NCBI RefSeq assembly: GCF_009905375.1
Contig: NC_133652.1
Coordinates: 23,985,339-24,049,338, forward strand
Source: Apium graveolens
Taxonomy: Eukaryota; Streptophyta; Magnoliopsida; Apiales; Apiaceae
Direction: 5' to 3'
Length of the DNA stretch: 64,000 nt
The position numbers were made by a program, and so were the translations under genes. Shown piece after piece: positions 20,961 to 31,873 of the stretch (its first letter is position 1; every line of letters begins with the position of its first letter). Under the pieces are notes generated by a model that saw nothing but the letters and a program-made list of their open reading frames with translations, did no database searches and had not been told where the DNA came from.

Positions 20961-21995
20961 GTTACGAAAATATGTTTAGCATTCCGGGTGCTGAGTTGTT
21001 TTATATTTTTTTTTATATCTAATGAAAAATCGATAAAATTTCATTTTTTTTAGTTTCCCACATTTTCAATTTTTAGCATTATATTCGTTTACTATAAATT
21101 AAAAATTGATAAATTAAATTGGACAAGTACAAGAAAAATAAAAAAACATAAAACTCACTATATTAAAAAAAACATAAAACTCATAATATTCCCTTATAAT
21201 AAAAATTCGAAAATACTATTTCGAACAAATAATTAAAAAATACATTTTCACTCAAAAATTTTAAATTCAATATGAAATTTAAATATTTTAGTTTAAAATA
21301 TTAATTCAAATATATCAAAATATAAGTTCGAAAAAATATTTAAAAATTCATTTTTAACAAAAAAATAAATTAGAAAAAATAAAGCGGGCAAGAACCGTTA
21401 CATTTAAAACAGCGTCCTCCAGGAATGTTTCATTGCACTAGCCGCAATGAAACAATGCTGTAGGTGGCAGAGGGTATTTTTTTTATTTGTTACGAAAAAA
21501 TGTTTAGCATTCCGGGGGCTAAGTTGTTTTATATTTTTTTTATAGCTAACGAAAAATCGATAAAATTTCATTTTATTAGTTTTCCACATTTTCAATTTTT
21601 AGTATTATATTCGTTTACTATAAATAAAAAATTGATAAATTAAATTGGATAAGTAGATGAAAAATAGAAAAAACAAAAAACTCACAATATTAAAATAATA
21701 TAAAACTCAAAATATTCCGTTATAATAAAAATTCGAAAATGCTATTTCGAATAAATAATTAAAAAATACTTTTTCACTCAAAATTTTTAAATTCAATATT
21801 AAATTTAAATATTTTAGTTTAAAATAATTATTCAAAAATATCAAAATATAAGTTGAAAAAATATTTAAAAATTCATTTTTAACAAAAGAAATAAATTAGA
21901 AAAAATAAAGCGGGCAAATAGTGTCCTCCAGCAATGTTTCATAACAGTGTTAACAGTGTCCTCGAGCAATGTTTCATTGCACTAGCTACAATGAA
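20961..21995 (+). repeat. Tandem duplication, 528-bp period
   Basis: GTTACGAAAA(A/T)ATGTTTAGCATTCCGGG begins each unit (20961 and 21489). Both contain GAAAAATCGATAAAATTTCA, AATTAAATTGGA and AAATAAAGCGGGCAA. Unit ends include GTTTCATTGC...GCAATGAAAC inverted repeats (near 21427 and, degraded, near 21978). No coding content. It is joined directly to the truncated protease of the copia element. Confidence 0.85.
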
Positions 21996-22092
21996 ATAAT
22001 GCCTCACTGCGTCAAGTTGCTAGAACCACCTGGGGCTGTGGAAGGGCACCCTATATATATAGTGAGTTAAGATTCTATGATGTCCAGTATTT

Positions 22093-22284
22093 CATTGGAG
22101 TTTTTGGAGTCCATATATTTGTGCAAGTAAAATATAGCTTAAAATATTATAAAAAATATTATTTTTCGAATGATGTTCTACAAATATCACTATTTATTAA
22201 AAATCTTGTAGATAACATATATTTTACAAGATATTTATAAGATATTTTATTTGCAGACATATATGAACTCCTAGAACTCCAATA
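22093..22284 (+). repeat. MITE-like inverted repeat
   Basis: The left arm (22093-22135) starts CATTGGAGTTTTTGGAGTCC and the right arm (22242-22284) ends AACTCCTAGAACTCCAATA. The arms are imperfect reverse complements over about 43 bp around a 106-bp AT-rich loop. No ORF. The family is not assigned. Confidence 0.55.
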
Positions 22285-23399
22285 AAAAGGTGGACTCCAT
22301 ATAATTTTACTATATACATATATATATATATATGCACACACATATATATATATATATACCTAAGTTAAGTTATATGAAAACCTTGTTTTTTTGTTTTTTG
22401 TAGATCCTGGAGTCAATGTATTGCAATTAGTATAATAGATAAAAATTTTGCAGAACATATTATTTTACAAATCATCTTGCATAAACATTATTTTGCAAAA
22501 CACGTACATTTTACTTGTATAAAATTACAAACTATATTAAAAAAACATAAATAATGATCATTTAGGTAATTAGAGTAATTGTACTGATCACATCCCAAAA
22601 TAAATTTTAGAGTTGCAAATAAAGTTTTCTAAGGAAGTTGCTTTTACATTTGAAATGCAATAAACAATGGGAGTTGATAATATAAGAACTTTTAATATTC
22701 CTATAATATAATATTCTGGACTGTGACCATGTTACCAATAATAATATTTCATATTTTTAAGTTTTAATCATTATTAATCATTTCAATTTAATATAAAATA
22801 TTACTCCCTCGTTCCCATTCACTTCTTTACACTATGTCTCTCAAATCTTTATATTTCAAAGTTTTTCAAAATTAGTAAGGTTTTAAAATATTAGAATATA
22901 AATCCTCTATTTTACTTCATTATACTCGATTTATACATTAAACATTACATTTATAAATATTATTGGCTCACCTGTGCCCAATTTCAATGTAAAGAATTGG
23001 AGGGGAGAATTAGGTGGGAAGAGGGTATATATTTTTACACAACATAAGTGAAGGGAGATGTGTTACATATTTTTATTTGAAATAGATGGGATAAATCCCA
23101 AGATTGTTATTTCATAGCATTTGATATAGCTCTCAAATATTTAGATTTTACTCATTAATTCTATTTTAGATGGTAAGCCAAACAACAAAAGTTGTTAGAC
23201 GCACAACAGTTAAGTACATTGAAATGGGTGTATAGATATGAGCTAGGAAGAAATTATCAAGAAACTCCTATTATTGGTTGTTTCCTCTTGATTACAAAAT
23301 CGAATGAAAAAAATAGAAGTTAATGTAGTCCCCTTCTTAACTAAAACTTAATGGTGAAGACTTCCCGGATATCATCTCCATCTCCATTTTCCCTTTTCT
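22285..23399 (+). other. AT-rich intergenic sequence, no gene seen
   Basis: Contains a (TA)n/(CA)n microsatellite at about 22312-22361. Near 22802 the sequence ACTCCCTCGTTCCCATTC resembles the CTCCCTCCGTCCC ends of Stowaway/mariner MITEs, with a weak opposite arm near 23050-23100. No coding features. Confidence 0.5.
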
Positions 23400-23561
23400 G
23401 ATCCCAAAATATTTTTAAACTTATTTTCAAGTTCGACAAACCTTTCCATCTCTGCACCCCCATCCTCTCTCCTCATAGATCTCTAACATGCCGTCAAAAA
23501 ATTTCTTGCAATGGACTCACAAAAATAACTAGCTCCCCTTTGTTTGGCATAAAAAAATCTG

Positions 23562-23882
23562 TTGGATACGAAGATCAATAAACCTCTCACTCAAAACTAT
23601 CTAGGTCGGGAAGCGATGCCACACAATCGCTTATCAAGGAGAAAGCTGATGAATCTTCATTCATTTCATCCTGATAAAACTAAAATTGAGGATGTTCTTG
23701 TTGAGAAATATCATAAAGTTGGTCTTACCAATGTTTATTTCCATCAATTGAATTATTTGGTTTTGAAATTTGAAAATGATCAATCTGCTTCCAAAGCCAT
23801 TGACTGCAGTCCTCTGTACATTGATGGTCAGAGAATTAATATACATAAATGGTGTGAACATTTTCAAAATTGTTTATCCTTT
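23562..23882 (+). pseudogene. LINE ORF1 relic (DUF4283), left half
   Basis: A degraded DUF4283-type segment. VLKFENDQSASKAIDCSPLY and DGQRINIHKW fit the pattern of plant LINE ORF1 and related gag-like proteins. No ATG supports a start, and the frame begins after a stop upstream. It is cut at 23882 by a CACTA element and resumes at 28620. Upstream 23400-23561 shows no coding signal. Confidence 0.55.
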
Positions 23883-25194
23883 CACTACTAGAAAAAAGAC
23901 CTTAGACATCGGTTAAAAACCTATGTCTATGTAAAAAATGTATGATGTCTTGGCGACTGATGTTAAATGTATTTTGTCATAGACATCGGTTAAAAACCGA
24001 TGTCTATGTAATATTACACATCATTTCTGGAAAATATCTGATGTCTAATTCATATTCTTGTTATATAATTGTGTAATGTCAAGTTCAGAAATGTAATATT
24101 AGGACTATTAGGCCTATTTAAAACTGTAACACACAAGCAATATTTATAAATTAACATCGATTAAAAATAAAAAACCCGATGTCTTTATCTTCTTAGACAT
24201 CGGTCTTTGATAAAAACCGATGTCTCTATCTTATTAGACATCGGTTATTTTCTAAGTACCCGATGTCAATGTTGACAATAGACATCGGTTGTTTTCTAAA
24301 AAACCGATGTTAATATGATAAATAGACATCGGGTGTTTATTTTTGAATCGATGTTATTACCCTATTTTCATGTGCTAATATTCCTTTATTAACATCAAAT
24401 ATTTTGTTTTGACTGATGTCTTTGTGATTTTAAGACATTGCTTTTATATGTGTAAACTGATGTGTATTTATGATTTTTAACATCGGTTCTAAAAACTGGA
24501 AACAACCCTCCTGCAATAAGTTTTACAATGTATATACATGAATCGAGTAAAGTAATCTTCTACGACAGATTGATACAAAAATCCCTCCTGTAATAAATTT
24601 TATAATGCATGTACATGAATATCTCTAGCCGTAATTACATTTACTCAAGTAAATATTAACAAGTTTATATGAATTACATTTGGTCAGATGAATAATACAA
24701 GAGCTACTACATAGTTTCTACCAGACTACTACTACTATACTTTGTCAGATCATTGTATATGTCCTTGCATTTGTAGACAATACAATGCAGCAAAGATTGG
24801 CAATGGGATAGAAGCGAATACTGCCCCAAACTTTCCTGCAGGATCATTGTCAAAGCGCTTGACAAGTTATTAACAAACTGCACATAAAAAACAAAACCTA
24901 TACATTTTGACATAAACAAAGAAGCTTACCCAGGATGGAAAAGAAGATCATAAAGCACGCAGATATCTGTACAACTCTTCGACTGCCCACTCGAGTTAAT
25001 GCTAAAAGACCAACATTCTCGCTGTAGACAAAACAAGCATTGACTAATAAATATATGATGCCCATGTTCAATCTTTATAAACATGGTCATCCAGGAAAAA
25101 GGTTGTCAAATTGTGAGGCATCTTACATAGATACTGAAGATCCATTTCCAGTCCCAAATATCCCCGACAACAAAATTCCAATTCCCTGATAAAA

Positions 25195-27351
25195 TTATAA
25201 AGCTTCTCGCATAAAAATGAGACTGTTCTCAGAGTCTTGTGATACTTTCGTACCATTCATCTCAATTTTTGTCGAATCAGCTACGATAGTCATTGTTGAT
25301 AATATTTTTCCAACTTGTGCTTCAGAAGTAATTTTCTTCCAACCCATTCTGATAATACTATTTCCCTGCTTTGTCAACTTGTATCCCTACAGAGTACAAA
25401 ATGAGCAGCAAACACAATTCAAGTCAAGCTACATGAAGTTCTAATTTAGTTCTGAATTCAAAGATGGATCATTATAATCCATAGCCTGATACTTAATCTT
25501 TGTTCTCTCCGAATATCATTAAAGCAGACGATGATGGCTGTAAAAGCTGCAAGTCTCACCTTATGATTCGAAATATCTGTAGGCATATCAATATTCAAAA
25601 AGCACTTTAGAGGATATGTTTTACTTCTGACTTCAACCAAAATTGCACTTATTATGGGTAAGCAAGCCTCGGCAGAAAGTTTAAAGTCATTAGCAGTGCT
25701 CTTACCCCCCATCCTGGCAGTTGAGAACACAAATTGAATCAAGAAAAATAAAAACTGATCCCAAAGCAGTTGCAACGTGCAATATATTGATGCATGTCTA
25801 CATAGTGCATTTTGTAAGTTAATGTGTACCAGTCATAAGATATTGAGATAGAAGGTATCCCGTAGAAAAAGGCTTCTCGAGCACCTGCTACTGTTCCTGA
25901 GTACATGCTGTTATTCCAGTAACAGATTTGATTAGTTGTGCAGACTTAAGAGTTTATACTGCAGACTTAAGGTCACATACTATATAGACTACTTTTACTA
26001 AACAAAAAAGTGTTTCCTCAGACAGAGAGTTACTGACATGCGGTAACCAGAGTTGCAACCCATGTTTATGCCACAAATAACCTGTGACCAAAACAAACAA
26101 GAGTAAGCAACGAAAAACAATTTTTTTTTAAAAAAAGCAATTGAATAGAGTTGTTAGTAAGTGCTCAGCTTGAGTCGTTACAAATAGGTAACATCTTAGG
26201 TTATAGAAACATCAGCAACCAGAATGATATTTGAGCTTTAGCACGATTTACAACTAATGAGAATATCAGTTTACAAAGTTGATTTAGAATAGTTACCAGA
26301 TCAGGCACTATAGGAAAAAGAGTTCCGGAGATTCCCAGAGATGCACAATCTGTTGGAGTTCCTGGAATAGAAAAAAAAACAAGTAAACAATAATAAGAAA
26401 ACACTTCTTATAAATCATTATCAATTAAAATTCCAAGATTAAAGACTATAAATAATATATTTGGTCTTCATCTAGGCGTCGCCATCAGTATGTTGTGTGA
26501 GTGCCAGAAGCACGCAAGTAATTTGTTGGCAAAGAAAAATGAAAGATAATATACATTTTATAACAATGTGAAATGAAAACAAACCAGAAACTGCATAGGC
26601 TGTTGCTCCCTGAATTTCTACTTGCTTAACATGGACATGATGCATCCAAGTAATGCTGTGACTAACAGCTGACCTTTCCCTGTAAAAGAATTATTAAATA
26701 CAAGAAAAACAATCAAAATGTTTCTAATTAAACATTATCCCCCAGTCATGCACATTATTTAAGCACCATCCTCCTAAGAACTTAGTTTTTTCATTCTATT
26801 CCTTCCTCATTTCATTCCCACCAAGTGAACACAACCTATGTGACTTACTTAATTCTATCACTGCTCCACTTACGGAAATGATTTAGAGTAACGAGATATA
26901 TTAACACAAAAACATGATATTCATGCTAGCCTTCGCTCTAACTTAACAATTAGCAATTCCACATTGTGGAGTTGGATAATACCTGAGACCGTACTTTGTA
27001 ACTTAATTTGTATACCTTCCGTATTGCAATTGAAGCATAATTAAAACTCAAAACTTAACGTTTAAGTAAGTGTAAGCTTTTAAATCAAAAGAAAAACAAA
27101 CCTACATTACATCTAAGCTTTTATGCTGGTTAAATTAATATACGATAACTGTTATTAATTATATGATAAAATCTATGTACCAGAAGCATTGGTAAAAATG
27201 GATTGAAAGTCGACGTACATTTCAGGGGCACAGACAAGGACTTGATATTGATCTGTAGAGACCAGGCCTGAACCAGAGCTTGCAAGCCAGCACCATCAAT
27301 ACCATCATCGTTGGTTACCAAGATCGTAGGCCTAGCGTGATCATTTTCCAT
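25195..27351 (-). pseudogene. SurE-like 5'-nucleotidase/acid phosphatase gene copy, 7 exons
   Basis: SurE proteins are metal-dependent nucleoside-monophosphate phosphatases. Reading the minus strand, exons with GT/AG borders can be placed at 27351-27219, 26679-26585, 26361-26297, 26081-26038, 25907-25830, 25713-25560 and 25386-25195. Apart from exon 1 the phases agree across all junctions. Diagnostic pieces are TILVTNDDGID (metal site, exon 1), ERSAVSHSITW (exon 2), [10 protein letters not shown] (exon 3), CGINMGCNSGY (exon 4), [20 protein letters not shown] (exon 5) and [14 protein letters not shown] plus [10 protein letters not shown] (exon 6). Exon 1 appears to lack one base in GGCCTGG near 27275, which shifts the frame. 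The end after LIFMREAL is short and diverged against plant relatives of about 300 residues. The promoter and 5' UTR probably lie at 27352-27600. It is probably a captured, decaying copy, but a one-base sequence error is possible. Confidence 0.9.
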
Positions 27352-27634
27352 CTTAGTATGAAAATTACAGCTAGTGATTTGTGCCAGAGGCTCTCAGATA
27401 AGGACCAACTGATCATGGCACATATGTCTCTTTATAGAGCAGTGGCATAACTGGTCAGGAATTATACAGAATCATCAAAAACTGTTAAGCTACGCACTCC
27501 AATTCGGGGAGCAAACCGTAACCGACTCTCGAAAGCGTAAGCATAGAAGTCATCAAAACAAAAGCAGTGGTCGTGTGATAGGGTTGCATCGAACTCATTT
27601 CAACCGGACAACTATAAAACACACACAAATATCA

Positions 27635-27916
27635 TCACTGTGTAAATAATAAACGTAATAGCACAATATAAAAGGCAAGAGTTTGTGTAATAATTAGTAC
27701 ATGAATAAAAGAGTGGAGAGAGATGGCTTTCTGGTGGGCATACGAAAGGGAGGCGGAGAGGGGGCAGCTTTGGTTTTGGTAGCGGAAGCAATTCTCAACA
27801 GTACCATTATCCCCTTTAAAATCTTTCCCTCCTTCCTCATTTGCATTTGCATTGAGTGACCTGTTGGATTTCTTGAGTTCCTTTTCTCTCAAAAGCCTCT
27901 CCACTCTAGTCCTCAA
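27635..27916 (-). CDS. Unrecognised ORF in the SurE-carrying CACTA
   Basis: A minus-strand frame of 93 codons with a charged start (RVERLLREKELKKSNRS), then NANANEEGGKDFKGDNG and SCPLSASLSYAHQKA. I do not recognise it. A possible GT donor near 27703 (CAT|GTACTA) would make the first part an exon, so it may be a second captured fragment or an upstream exon. A short internal duplication of GAGAGGCTTTTGAG sits at its 5' end. Low confidence that it is coding. Confidence 0.25.
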   Translation of the reverse strand: MRTRVERLLREKELKKSNRSLNANANEEGGKDFKGDNGTVENCFRYQNQSCPLSASLSYAHQKAISLHSFIHVLIITQTLAFYIVLLRLLFTQ

Positions 27917-27928
27917 AAGCCTCTCCAG

Positions 27929-28030
27929 ACAACCTAATTGAACAAATTAAACCTAATTGAACAAACAAACCTAACTGAACAAATTAAACCTAATTGAACA
28001 AACAAACATAATTGAACAAACAAACCTTTT
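27929..28030 (+). repeat. Short tandem repeat of about 17-20 bp
   Basis: About five copies of AACCTAATTGAACAAA with T/C variants, inside the CACTA. Confidence 0.8.
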
Positions 28031-28135
28031 CAGAAATTAGGGTTTCTCGTAGATGGGGTTTGATTAATTGAAGTTGTTCTTCAATTTGGGGTTTAATTGA
28101 GACCCTATATACCTGCAATCAACTGAAATGTTGTG

Positions 28136-28262
28136 TGTGTGAGAGAGAGATGGAAGAGAGAGAGAGGGAGAGAAGCAGAGAGAGAGAAAGAGAACCAGAG
28201 AGAGAAGGGAGAGCTCAGAAAGAGAGAGCAGAGAGAGTGAGAGTGAGATAGAGAGAGACAGG
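28136..28262 (+). repeat. (GA)n microsatellite
   Basis: An almost pure GAGAGA tract with interruptions. The Ser/Leu-rich minus-strand frame over it is a by-product of the repeat. Confidence 0.9.
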
Positions 28263-28619
28263 AAAAAAATTAGGGGAAAACTGGTTTTTTTTGTTAAGGG
28301 GGGAATATTTGGGGAATAAAGGGGGGAAAGTTTCCGCATGTTTTTTTTAATTTTTTTAAGTTAACCATCGACAACGGTTGTAAAATACAATCGATGTCTA
28401 TAAAACAAAGACATTGGTTATATAAAAAACTGATGTCTAACTAACATTTCTCATTTTTAAAAAATAACTATACACAACGGTTATATTCTCGACCGATGTC
28501 TAATATAAGCAGTAACATCGGTTTTAAAATAACCGATGTCTAAAAGAACTTTAACATCGGTCGTCTGAGCAACCGATGTCTAAGGACCGATGTCTATTGA
28601 CAGAATTCTAGTAGTGTTT

Positions 28620-28861
28620 GTAAAAAATAAAATATTTGGATTGAGGTCTTCAATATTCCTTTCAGCTATTTGTCTGTTGAAGGGTTGTGCTATATATGTA
28701 GTGCTATAGGTAGGCCTGTAGCATTTCATAGACAAACTCTTATGATTGCTAAGAATAAGTCCCCTTCTGATAAAGCTCTAGTCTGTGTAGAGATTGATGA
28801 GGGTGCATCCCGAACTTCTGTTCACTATGCCAATAATGGCTTTTTGCAACATTCCAAATAA
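28620..28861 (+). pseudogene. LINE ORF1 relic (DUF4283), right half
   Basis: Continues the relic at 23562 after the CACTA insertion. WIEVFNIPFSYLSVEGLCYI and SAIGRPVAFHRQTL match the second half of DUF4283 in plant LINE ORF1-like proteins. Its frame does not join the left half directly: an A-run near 28622-28630 holds a small indel and a TAA. It ends at about 28861. Confidence 0.65.
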
Positions 28862-29016
28862 GTTGGAAGAGGCCCAAAAAATGTTGAAGCTGATTGAAAT
28901 TTTTTAACAACAATACTTTTTTTATGTTAGTATTTTCGATGTTGACTTATATTTTAAAGGTAACATTTCCAAATCTAAGGCAACACCACAAATTATGTTA
29001 CCAAAAAACTATTTTT

Positions 29017-29200
29017 TGCCAAAAAGTGGGACCCACATGAGAGGTGGACTGACACATGGACCGACATGTGTACTAACACGGGGACTGTCATATGGGATCC
29101 AATGAAATATGGGGCCCACTTACTGGTGCACTGACAGGTGGGGCACACTAAGAGGTAGGCCCCACATGTGGGGCTTATTGTGGGACCCACTTGTGGGATC
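29017..29200 (+). repeat. Cluster of GTGGGNCCCAC-like palindromes
   Basis: GTGGGACCCAC, GGGGCCCAC, GGCCCCACATGTGGGGC and GTGGGACCCAC occur within 180 bp, with repeated GACTGACA and ACACATGG. The content is GC-rich compared with the flanks. This is probably a subterminal zone of the surrounding element. Confidence 0.6.
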
Positions 29201-30878
29201 AATTACTATGTGGCAAGATAACTTTGTTCTCTTATCCAACACTTTAGAAGAGTAGTGACAACACTTTTTTGTTTAAAAAAATGCACAATTTATAATATTG
29301 TCATCCAGTACAACAACCAAATCAATATATAACAAGATAATTATAAAATCCGAATCAGTACAACCAGATCAATATACAAAATCCAAGATAACTTATTTTT
29401 TCATTTCTACCATACATTATTATAGTACATAATAATCCTCACAAACTACGAAAGTATCTTTTGATTCAACCAACTAGTTGCGGAATGCCAATGCACTCCC
29501 TTTAATGCCATACCTTGTATCCAGATTTTCATATTGGACTTGCAAAATTTGTAAATAGATTAGGACAATGTGTGTTGTAGAACAATCACATAACGTTCAT
29601 AAATATATCAAATATATCTTGGATATGCTTCAACATTGAAGTAACCGCAGAAAAGAGGCATTTTTCTTATCACAATACATGCACTATTAGAAAACTACAA
29701 ATAATTATAAATTAAATCTTGGAGATCATTTTATATCGATATTATGCCCCAAGTTTGTTAATTAAAAATTATAATAAATTATTAATGTATAATAAAATAA
29801 ACTCGTACATGGACACCACAAATATATCATTACTTAATAAAGTTCTTGTTCAACAAAATTATACCATTTTGAATAGGTGCAATTACAATATATGCGCAAA
29901 TGTAGAATTTAGTGAAATTACACTTTTATTAGTACGTAGATAATTCAGGGAACTTTATAAGCTACCAACACTTGTCAAAACCTTTAAGAAATGTGATTAT
30001 AAAAAATACATACCATCTTGATATTGTGTCAACTATCAGCCAGTTTTCAATAAGAATCTACTCTTCTTCCCAAATGTATCATTCGAATCCTAAATCAAAT
30101 CAATGATATTTTGTAGCTGCAAATAGAAGAACCCTACAATAGTCAATAGACTACTCATAACAACAAAAAGAATAATCTTTACACAAAACAAGACAGTTGA
30201 TTTTATCATCCGAAATATCAAATAAGATACTAATCACTTATCTATGCAGGAGTTAAAAAATTAAAAAGACAGAGGCTTTGTAAATTCTGACAAAGACTTA
30301 CATTTATCTAAAAAATTATGACTTGTTTTAGACAAGTTTTGGTTCTCACCAGGATAATTTCAAGACAACGCAAGTTGGGTCAACATCTGATCAAATTAAA
30401 GGATTTTAATATTTGGCGCAAATTACATGATCCAAGCTAGTCCCAGAACCTATATATGTATAAAATATTACTATGGTCAGACCTAAGCTACATACATCAC
30501 ATCTGTATCTAAAACTTAGGAACATTATAAAGGGTAAGAACGATATGGCCTTTTTTCTCCATAAAAAATAACTCACTGGTTCCATGAGATTCATCATCTC
30601 TTGGTTTTAATCGATTGATAAATATGCAATGTGAAAATACGAAAGGCGGGGTAATATAAATTATAGGCGGGGTAATATAACTTATAGCCTGGGTAAGATG
30701 TTACGAGCGTGCTGGACGAGTTTATAGAGCTCAATAGTAGAGCAAATGCGTTAAGTGTCTTCTCTGAAGAATATCTCGATCTTTTGGAGTTCATCAAATG
30801 CTCTCATATCTAAAATAAGAAAGGCAATTAGGAAAATTAATAGTAAAGAAGAAAGGGAGTTAGAAAAATTACCCCTTG

Positions 30879-31096
30879 CTCCCGAGTTAGAAAAGGAAGG
30901 AAAGTAAGTGTTGGGTAAGTAAAGTAGTTTCACTTGCATCCATAATTGTGCTCCCGAGTTTTTAAAAGGAGCGAAAGCAAGTGTTAATGAATGCAAATCT
31001 AACAAAATTTCACTCCAAAATTTTCACTCCAAAAATGGGATGAAAGTACTTTACCTCCTTATCACTTACTTCTTTCCCTTAAAAATGCTCGGGACT
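30879..31096 (+). repeat. MITE-like inverted repeat
   Basis: The left arm starts CTCCCGAGTTAGAAAAGG and the right arm, reverse-complemented, starts AGTCCCGAGCATTTTTAAGG. Both arms share AAGTAAGTG and GTAAAGTA over about 60 bp, imperfectly. No ORF. A ~20-bp tandem repeat (GGCGGGGTAATATAANTTATA) lies nearby at 30645-30690. Confidence 0.4.
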
Positions 31097-31873
31097 AAGG
31101 CCTAAAAGTAAATAGAGAGGGGGAGAGGGGGAGGAAGAGAGAACACATAGCTCGTATGTGTGGGAGAGTCTGGAAATAAGAAGTTGGAAGAGCATCTGAG
31201 CTGAGTATTTGAGTGATCTTTGATATTATTGGAGTTCTGATTGGATCTAATTTAAATAAAAATTAAATCATGGGAAAATCAGATCTAATTCACTAGAGTA
31301 TGTAGAACTGAAACTAATTATTCAAGAAAATCAAGCTTTGTGAAGAGAGAAAGTGTGTGTTGTGTAAATTCAATAAGAGAGAGATCGCAAATGGAATTGT
31401 AATATGTGTGTTAGGATTTTGAGTGAGAATTGGGGGAGCGGGTAGGGTTTTGAAAGATGAGGCCCCTTCATTTTTTTCCCCTAAGTTATTGGGCGGTATA
31501 TTTCCTGCTCACCAAATTCATGTACAACTGTTTATATTATAAAAATGTATTATTAATTTTGTAACACTTGTTTGATTTTTATTAAATATATTTAATTTAA
31601 TTTATTATTTTTCATTAATTATAAAACTTTTTATTAACTAAAGAATTAATTATTTCCCTTATCACGTCATCAGTGTGGGATACACATGTGGGGACCCCTA
31701 GTGACACATCAGTAGAATTTTAACTATATTTAATAAAAATTAAATATATTTATTTATAATATGTCTTGACAACACTTTTTTAGGCTTCTACTAACATAAT
31801 TAAAATATATTTAATAGCTTAGATTAATGTTGTGCTATGGCAACATTTTTTACAGTAACATCACTTAATAATG

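Larger units (their letters stand above)
18204..20965 (+). mobile_element. Truncated SIRE-like Ty1/copia retrotransposon
   Basis: A 5' LTR (18204-19064), PBS (19068-19079), leader, gag and the first codons of protease are present. Homology then stops at about 20965, inside the protease motif, where a tandem-duplicated AT-rich sequence begins. No integrase, reverse transcriptase or 3' LTR follows in the window, so the 3' two-thirds of the element is lost. Confidence 0.85.
23883..28616 (-). mobile_element. CACTA element carrying a SurE-like gene copy
   Basis: The left end is CACTACTAGAAAAAAGACCT. The right end, reverse-complemented, is CACTACTAGAATTCTGTCAA. A 3-bp TTT target duplication flanks it (23880-23882 and 28617-28619). 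Both subterminal zones are packed with ACATCGGTT/AACCGATGT boxes in both orientations (23905-24490 and 28365-28600). No transposase is visible. Instead, the interior holds an intron-containing SurE-like copy on the minus strand (25195-27351) with its probable upstream region, plus a second minus-strand ORF of unknown origin. This is the structure of a gene-capturing, non-autonomous CACTA. Confidence 0.92.

Noticed and set aside
22312..22361. Origin or matrix-attachment signal in the (TA)n tract
   Set aside because: A simple microsatellite; nothing else supports a function.
25195..27351. SurE as an intact resident host gene
   Set aside because: It lies wholly inside a CACTA element with perfect target duplications, and exon 1 is frameshifted; its C-terminal end is also not recognisable.
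28064..28339. Ser/Leu-rich 91-aa minus-strand frame
   Set aside because: It is the translation of a (GA)n microsatellite.
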